Shown: positions 57,553 to 64,000 of the stretch, piece after piece
Layout: each line of letters starts with the position of its first letter
How positions within the stretch are numbered: the first letter of the stretch is position 1
DNA from: Agroathelia rolfsii
Taxonomy: Eukaryota > Basidiomycota > Agaricomycetes > Amylocorticiales > Amylocorticiaceae
Assembly: GCA_018343915.1 (NCBI GenBank)
Contig: JABRWF010000002.1
Location: 2,790,001 to 2,854,000, forward strand
Length of the DNA: 64,000 bases
Direction of reading: 5' to 3'
Translations under genes and position numbers: made by a program
The notes under the pieces: model-generated
The model's input: only the letters and a program-made list of their open reading frames with translations
What the model was told of the DNA's origin: nothing
Database searches by the model: none

Positions 57553-58880
57553 TCACCCACCCAGCATGGCCAGTGCAGTCCGCAGTTCCTTCTTTGCCTG
57601 CTCCACGTCTTCATAATCCAGAGCCGAAATTGCGAATCGACAGTGTTTTTGAACGGTGGCGATCTGAGCCGGTGATACCGGCACTGGTCTTGGGGGTGAT
57701 GGAGGTGAAACACTACGTTTACCGTTCGATAAGGAAGTAGGCGTATATATTTGCGATTTTCCTGGCGGCGAAGGTGGTTTACTTATCGGTGCGGATGCAG
57801 ATGGTGGAGTAGTGGTGGATAAAGATGGGGGAGATCGATTGGGAGGAGTGGCAGACAATACAGGCAGGTTCGGAATGAACGGCGTAGGTTCCGGATGAGA
57901 AGGCGTATCCACAGAAACAGCGGATGGACTGAGCTCGGGAATGGGCACGCCGCTAGACGAATGAATAGGCGGAATGGGAAGTGGTGGCGGAACAAAATGC
58001 TCGGTTATCCTGGCTGCCGACGGCTTATTGTTGTCATCGCTTGGATTCTCGTCACTAACCCATGCATTCCTCAGGCCACTGTTCTTTGGCCCAATGCGTT
58101 TCACGGGACTCTCAGGAGGTATGAAAGTTCGATCACTGGGTGTGCCAGGTGTGGCGGCTGTACTCCATGTTCCAGGATCACTCTTGAGGGGTGAGGTAGG
58201 AGGCGAGATTCGGTTAGCACGCGCGATGGTATTAGGAGGAAGGTGCGGAGGTGGAGTGATACGCTTCGAAGGCGAAGGAGGTGAGGGTGGTTTGTCGGAT
58301 ATGGCGGGTGCTGCACTGCCAGGCGAACCGGGAGTCGGCTTTCTTCCCTCCCTGAATGCTTTTGAAATATCCGCAGCCTTCCATCGCGCATAACGGATCT
58401 TATCCTCGACCTATTTATCGATCAACTTCACGAAACAATTGTTGGAGTAACAAGAGCACTCACGGCATCACTCCCTGTTGATTCTGGGAATACCTTGAGA
58501 ATTTGCAAGAAAGTAGCCGCAGCCAGGAACTTGGTTGCGGTGGACTTCTTCGCCTGTCCCCGCCTGTCCTCATCGTCTGCCCTCTGGAAGATGTGAAGTG
58601 CAAAGTTCTCCACGTAAGCAGAGCTTGCGCTTTCAACATCAATAGCATCATTGGGCCCGATCGCCTCTTTCATCTTCTCTAGCGTAGCCAGTAGTGTTGC
58701 TAGGAAGTTGCGAGAGGCCGGGTCTTTAGATTTCAGACCAATGCCATTGTGTGCGGCGGTGTAGGCAGACCAGTAGGACATGACGGGATCCTGGAACTTC
58801 AGCTCATCGGCGCGCTGAAGGAAGGGAAGAATAGGTTTCAGATCGGCTGGTATAGTTGGTAGCTCAAGCAGACGAGCCAT
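57553..58880 (-). CDS. VTA1: ESCRT-associated Vta1/LIP5
   Basis: Activator of the Vps4 ATPase in multivesicular body sorting. The N-terminal MIT-like region reads LPTIPADLKPILPFLQRADE, YWSAYTAAHNGIGLKSKD, LATLLATLEKMKEAI, SAYVENFALHIFQRADDEDR, TATKFLAAATFLQILKVFPE and, after one intron, VEDKIRYARWKAADISKAFR. A long Pro/Ser-rich linker (many SPPSP, TPPP, PPSPP) follows. The C-terminal Vta1 domain has VQKHCRFAISALDYEDVEQA and KKELRTALAMLGG. This domain order and ending are characteristic. The single intron lies near 58412-58463. A TGACGTCA site lies 151 bp upstream of the start. Confidence 0.93.
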
Positions 58881-59631
58881 AGAGGATCTGAGAGAGAGGG
58901 AGGGAAATCAAAAGTGGTGTTAGCAGGACTGTGGATCCACAGAGCAACTTTTGCGCAGCTTTTTGAAAGCTTTCGGGTTTGCTTCCGTAAACCATGTCGG
59001 AAGCAAATGAATCCGTTTCTGGCGGGGACGTGACGTCACTTGCGGGGGTTTTTTCGTCTGTTTTGTTTTGGATTTTTAATCCGAAACGGTGATGGCTGTA
59101 TTGATACTACACGGCCTCGAGGCTCACCAGCATGTTTCTAGTGGGTCAGATAGACACCCTAGATGTGCATTTAGGGGCTAGCAGAGATATCGGACATGTC
59201 TTACCACAACGTTTTTGATTGCCCTGCACTCACAGTAGCCGCACTGCGCCATGGTATGATGTCTAGGGAAGCGTCATCTATAACAATGCTCCAAACCCCT
59301 CGATCAGAGTCAAGTTGGATAAGCTGGTATCTTAGGCAACATGAGGGTGCTATCATTACTGCCTGGAATAGAAAGATAGTATTGTTCATTCAACAGTAAC
59401 AATGCATATCGGAACCTTCTTGTCGCATCACACGCGTGTCCGATCCCTGCCAAATTCAAAGAGCTGTGTATATACACCAGTAGGCGCCCTTGTTCTATCT
59501 CGCCATAAAAAACGTGTTCTGCGGCCACACACCCCACCACCCCCCACCACTCTCATCTCATCTTCTTTTATCTTTGGAGCCATACCACTTGACGCATCTT
59601 CTGCCGCATACTTCATATCGTAGAAAAAAAA
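58881..59631. promoter_or_regulatory. Divergent-type region VTA1/IFI6-like with CRE
   Basis: A 751-bp gap between divergent starts. Contains TGACGTCA near the VTA1 side, short non-coding frames in the middle and CT/CA-rich promoter sequence next to the IFI6-like gene (CCCCACCACCCCCCACC near 59527). Confidence 0.45.
59031..59038. promoter_or_regulatory. CRE-like TGACGTCA site
   Basis: Perfect ATF/CREB-type palindrome 151 bp upstream of the VTA1 ATG and 594 bp upstream of the IFI6-like ATG. Function inferred. Confidence 0.45.
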
Positions 59632-60717
59632 ATGCGACTACCCCCGGTACTGTCTTGGGCTGCCGGTCTCCTCCTCGTAAAAACTTTGTTCCTATCCCTA
59701 ATCATTGGACTCTTTCCGATATCCCATGCCATCCATATCCCTAGCTCGTCTGGTTGGTCACAACCCACTCTGTTTGGTCAGATGACTCAATTCACGTCTT
59801 TCCACCTTTTGAAAACTCAAACACCATCTTTTGTCTGCTGGTTCAGCTATCAAAGACGACCTCTGGGATCAAACTCTCGCATTCAGTAAAAGAGTCGAGG
59901 AATACTCTCATGTGATCTTCACCAGTGCCACGCAGGAATTCGCCGACGTATCGGACAAGATATCGGAACTCAAGGAGAACGCAGCGGAGCTTGTCATACA
60001 CGCTCGCGAGTTCCGCGAGAGCGTACACGTTGACTGGAAACAGTTTGAAGCGGACATAGCGCCTAAGCTTCAAAATGTCCTTGACGCGATCAAAAATGAG
60101 TTTCCACCGCCAGACAGGGCTCCCAACCATGCGCAGCGCAGTACTATGATCGGTAAAACATTACAAGATGCCGAAGACCAGATTGTGGCACTTTGCATGC
60201 AACGTGGTTTTTCGGGATCGGAGGGCGAGTTGAGGACCAAACTTCATCCCGTCATGGGAACAATTGAGAAGATGGCGACACTTGCGGGTGATTTTTTGCT
60301 TTTTATATTATTTCGACGAGGACTTGTCCTTATCGTATCTTAGGAGACATATTTGAACAACACCCAGTCCTTCTCTCAACCATAGGGTTTGCGATTGTCG
60401 GGGCGGCCATTCCTGAAGGCTTATTCCTTCGCCCCATACTTGCCTTGTTCGGATGGGGTCCATATGGTCCCGTGAAAGGTGCTCTTACATCCTTATGATC
60501 CCGAATATATGCGTGCTAAGTTCGACTACTAGGGTCCGCCGCGGCCTGGATCCAGCGCATGTACTGGGGAGCCGCAGTTCGAAAGGGCAGCTGGTTCAGC
60601 ATTTTGCAGCGTTTGGGTGCCAAGGGTGTTCAATCTGGCATTATTAGCAAGATTGGCGCTATAATAGGTGCTATAATAGGCTTCATTTTGTCTTCCCTTG
60701 GCTTTCCTAGGAGATAA
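59632..60717 (+). CDS. IFI6/IFI27-like protein, secretory leader
   Basis: A protein with a C-terminal ISG12/IFI6-16-like domain. An N-terminal signal-like segment (LSWAAGLLLVKTLFLSLIIG, LFPISHA) is followed after an intron by AIKDDLWDQTLAFSKRVEEY, a long amphipathic helical region (FADVSDKISELKENAAELVI, APKLQNVLDAIKNEF, AEDQIVALCMQRGF) and then the Gly-rich hydrophobic domain: FAIVGAAIPEGLFLRPILAL, FGWGPYGPVKGSAAAWIQRM, YWGAAVRKGSWFSILQRLGA, SKIGAIIGAIIGFILSSLGF. The GP-x-G-x-VKGS-x-AAW block and following helix match the IFI6-16 family, which also occurs in basidiomycetes. The helical N-terminal module is an addition compared with animal members. Function unknown; membrane or mitochondrial activity is only suggested by the animal family. 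Confidence 0.68.
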
Positions 60718-60991
60718 CACCAGGTGGTCTTTTTTGGACTTTTTATCGTTTTCTTGATTTGCAGAAGCTTCTTGCACAACTCAAGCCCATTGTTGATGAT
60801 ATCTGTATTCTTGGCAATGTAGATGTATACTAGTAAATGTGCAAACTGGAATTCTCGATGAAACAGTGACACGTGACGACCTATCTTGATACGTCCGAGA
60901 CATCTTAAGAGGAGGCCGTTGTGAGAAGAGAGTACCGAGACTACAAACAAACGCAAATGACAATTTTTACAAGATGCGCGAAGCATACACA

Positions 60992-63900
60992 TCACTCTTT
61001 GGACGACTTCTTCCTCTTCTTTGTTTTATCCATCTTGTCGTTAAGCTGAGGCATCGAAAGATCAGCAGACCCCTCAGTGTTTTCGTCGCTATTCTCCAAC
61101 GATACTAGCACCGTCGTTGTCGTTCTCGTCCCATTTACCAACTTGACATCCTGATGTTCCACCTCTTGAGCCTTTCTCTCTTCCATCTTCCTCTCTTTCT
61201 TCGCTTTGCGTTCCTCCTCTGCTGAGGCTCGCTTCGCTTTTTCTGCACGTTTGCGCTCCCTATAGCGGAAGCCCTCGTTGGAGGCGGCCCGCATAGCTTC
61301 TTCCAAAGAGAGAAAGCCTGAATGAGCAGCTTTGCTAGTGGCTGAAAAAGAAGTATAATTAATTGATCGATATTCCCCCAAAAGAAGTTAGCAAAAAAAA
61401 AAAAAAAAAACTCACGATCGATGGCATGGATGGCAAACAGCCGACTGAGATTATCCATCTCCTCGCCACTTACGACTCGGCGATCTCTATTGGGCGCCAC
61501 GCGTTCGGGGCCTATGTCCATGGCATCTTCATCTTCATCATCCTTTTCATCTCCCTGTTGTGAATGATCCTCAGGGCCGGCAGTAGGCTTGGCAGTCACT
61601 CTGGGACCGAGATAGGCACCGATCAGGGAGTCATACAGTGTCTCCATTGGAGGCATCAAATACGCGGGGGCAGAGAAGGTTTCGGACACAGTGCTCGAAG
61701 TAGCAGGAACGGCCACCACCGCCCCTGGTGAAGATGATCCAGCTTTTGATTCCGCCGAGGCATCGTCGAACGCAGTAAGGTCTTTGAAAGCCGAACTGCC
61801 GAAGATGTCCTGGAAGAGCGTTCGCTTTTGGACGTTGCTGCTGTCGGCAGAGATGCCGCGGTATTTTGAGGGGTCGATAGTGGACACATCGAGATTTTTG
61901 CCAAAGACGACGACTTTCCAGGAGAGTGTAATGCCAACGATATGGAAGGACGATCGAGGAGAAAGGGCGTAATACGCAAGTGTCATAAACTTGAATGGCA
62001 GGGTGATATTGCTACGAGGTTGCGATGAAAGCACGTCAAAGAACAGGAATTGCGTTTCCGCTTCGGAGGTCGTAGGGACGAGGCTGACAATGAAGGATTC
62101 TGCACTAGGATTGACGATTATAGACTGTATCGCGCTTGGGATTTGGCTGCGCCATTGTACTGAAAGAGACATGAGCTAAGAAGTCCTTGAAGATAGAAAG
62201 AATGAAGATACCCTGTTGAATGATGGCATCCCATAACAAGATACACCCTTTGGCCGCAACGATGAGATATCTCCCGCTGGGGCCGACGAAATAGGCCGAC
62301 GACAGCTCAAGTGGCTCGGATGTCTTCAAAACAACAAGCTGCGTATACATTACCGGCTCGTAGAGTACAACGCAAGAGGCAAATGTAACGGCGAGCAAAG
62401 AAGCATCAGAAGACCAAGCAAGATGTTTAGGTACTTCTGACTTGAAAGCAAAAGTTGACCGAGATGTCCACGCAGCTGTTATGCAGGTGTTTAGCTGAAG
62501 TTAAACAGTCCATAAAGTCAAAAAATACCGTTATCTCCTTTTCTTTGCTGGATCCGCCAAGTTTTGATGGACTTGGAGTGGCCAATAGTTGCAAGCTGAA
62601 TGCCATGGTCGCCTGCCTTGTGAGGACTAAATAGAACAGCTTCGATAGATTCCGAGCCATGGGGTCGATCAATCCTGGTGTTGAGACTCCACGTATTCGT
62701 TTGGGCATCCCACTGCCACAATTTCATGTAAATCTCTGGGCGGAAAGATTCATCTCCCTCACGTTGATCAATAGTTGCCATCCATTCTCCTGAGGGAGAC
62801 ACCACAGCCTTGGTAACGCGCAAGGGCTCAACATATTGATCGTTTGATTTCGTAACACGATTCGATGGTGACACTTCCAACTCCGCGACGAGTTTGGATA
62901 CCGAAGGCGCGTACATTTGCAACGAGGAAGGATGCGATGATGGGAAAATCAATGTGGAAGAAGGCTGGTGAATGGCAAATGGAGGGGATGTCGAGGTCGA
63001 AGGCTGGAAGCCAGTAGTATCTAACAAGAATAGGCTTTTAGTTGAGCTCGCATTTGAGGCAGAGAAGATGCAAACCCAGTTTGACTCCAGCAAAAATTCT
63101 GGAAATTTTGAGGGCTGTCGAGCTGATAAATACGAAGCTTGTATCTTCTAGCAAGAGCAAGTATTCTTGATCCCTATTGGCGGGTGTAGATACAGTGACA
63201 GATCTAATTGGTCCGCCCACACGAGGTACAAATTCTTTCTTGCCCGAGCTCATTTGCCAGATAACAAGCACAGCTTCTTCGCCTCCACTCAGCAGGTATG
63301 CTCCATTAGGTGTGAATGATAAACTTGAGACTGGATTCGCATGCCAATGCATAGTCGTCGTCTGCGCCTTTTTTTCGACCCCGACGGCCTTGTTGAGGAC
63401 TTCATCATTCAGGCAATACCAGGAGCGTATGACACCTTTCTCATCACCAGTTACGAAGTACTCGTTCCCAGGATGGAAGGCAAGGCATTTGAGCCGATCA
63501 GGAGAGATGAATTTCGTGAATCCTGAATTGAGTGAAGATGTCATAGCTACATATGCCTTGAATCCAGCAATGGCTACCAGCCATTCACCGTTAGGAGAGA
63601 TGGCTAGATCCGTAACATATCGCGTCTTTCCAACGCCAGAAACCTTCGACGACTTCTTGAATGGAGACGAGACCGTTTCAGACGTCGGTTTGAGAGATAC
63701 CCTTAGAACGGCACAATTAGGCTCCATTTCGTTTCCTGGTCAAATATGAGACCCCAATGTTTAAAGAAAGCTACTGATCAATACACACCTTGTGTGCTTT
63801 TCTTCTTTGTTGGACGTTCGACGGCCACAAACAATGAGCCTTTAAAGCGCTCGTGGGCACACATGGCGATAATGGGCTGGTCAATATCAATCGTCTGAAG

Positions 63901-64000
63901 CAAGGTAGCATCCAGGATATCCCATATTTTTATGTAACCATCAAAAGAACCGGTGATGAGTTGGAAGGGATTAGTTGGATTCAAAATAGCGGCGGTAAGT
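60992..64000 (-). CDS. UTP17: SSU processome WD40 protein Utp17/Nan1, 5' partial
   Basis: WDR75/Utp17 (yeast Nan1), UTP-A subcomplex. The 5' part lies beyond the right window edge; the open frame runs to position 64000. WD40 segments: LNPTNPFQLITGSFDGYIKI, WDILDATLLQTIDIDQPIIA, VTDLAISPNGEWLVAIAGFK, CLAFHPGNEYFVTGDEKGVI, MHWHANPVSSLSFTPNGAYL, LSGGEEAVLVIWQMSSGKKE, VSPSGEWMATIDQRE and IQLATIGHSKSIKTWRIQQR. Later: VVFGKNLDVS, FQDIFGSSAFKDL and the acidic region DEDEDAMDIGPERVA typical near the end of Utp17. The C-terminus is Lys/Arg/Glu-rich (RYRERKRAEKAKRASAEEER), ending KKRKKSSKE. Several introns; an 18-base A run sits inside one (near 61394). Together with HAS1 and UTP13 this is the third ribosome-synthesis gene of the window. 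Confidence 0.87.

Overview
The window is nuclear DNA from a filamentous basidiomycete, most likely an Agaricomycete. The coding regions are cut by many short introns (about 43-80 nt, GT...AG). Proteins with fungal or eukaryote-wide orthologues are densely packed on both strands, and intergenic tracts are rich in CT and A runs. I count 23 protein-coding genes, of which one (the UTP17 homologue at the right edge) is cut off at its 5' end. I recognise no rRNA, tRNA, CRISPR array or intact transposon.

Layout. 0-5 kb, minus strand: MBL-fold hydrolase and DRG2-type GTPase. 5-9.8 kb: PTH2 (minus) divergent from the DEAD-box helicase HAS1, then a TMEM33/Pom33 membrane protein. 10-16 kb, plus: a CBS+PB1 tail-anchored protein and the SSU-processome WD40 protein UTP13. 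16-25 kb: an aminodeoxychorismate-lyase-like enzyme (minus) divergent from an NBR1-type autophagy receptor, then DSK2 (ubiquilin) and an orphan C2 plus multi-TM membrane protein. 25-33 kb: dihydroxyacetone kinase divergent from DPM3, an RRM-less CstF-64-like protein, and a glutaredoxin divergent from NIF3. 33.8-37.2 kb: a TPX2-domain protein. 37-48 kb is gene-poor: it has only a 66-aa Cys/His-rich protein, an enoyl-CoA hydratase ending in the peroxisomal signal AKL, and ATP23 at its end. 49-64 kb: a GPI-anchored Ser/Thr-rich protein, a secreted GH32 fructan/sucrose hydrolase, a degenerate SDR-like protein, VTA1, a secreted IFI6/27-like protein and the 5'-truncated UTP17/NAN1.

The window is not an operon-like system; most genes are independent housekeeping functions. 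Themes recur: ribosome synthesis and translation (HAS1, UTP13, UTP17, DRG2, PTH2), ubiquitin and autophagy traffic (DSK2, NBR1, VTA1) and mitochondrial or peroxisomal metabolism (ATP23, glutaredoxin, enoyl-CoA hydratase). Three of the four divergent promoters carry CACGTG E-boxes.

The most unusual observation is in DRG2. The conserved C-terminal frame is kept with its Val-Trp intact only if a single-nucleotide exon (position 2609), flanked by two ordinary introns of 59 and 61 nt, is spliced in. Gene models were spliced by eye; boundaries inside the CDS spans are inferred from splice consensus and protein-family continuity, and no transcript data were available.
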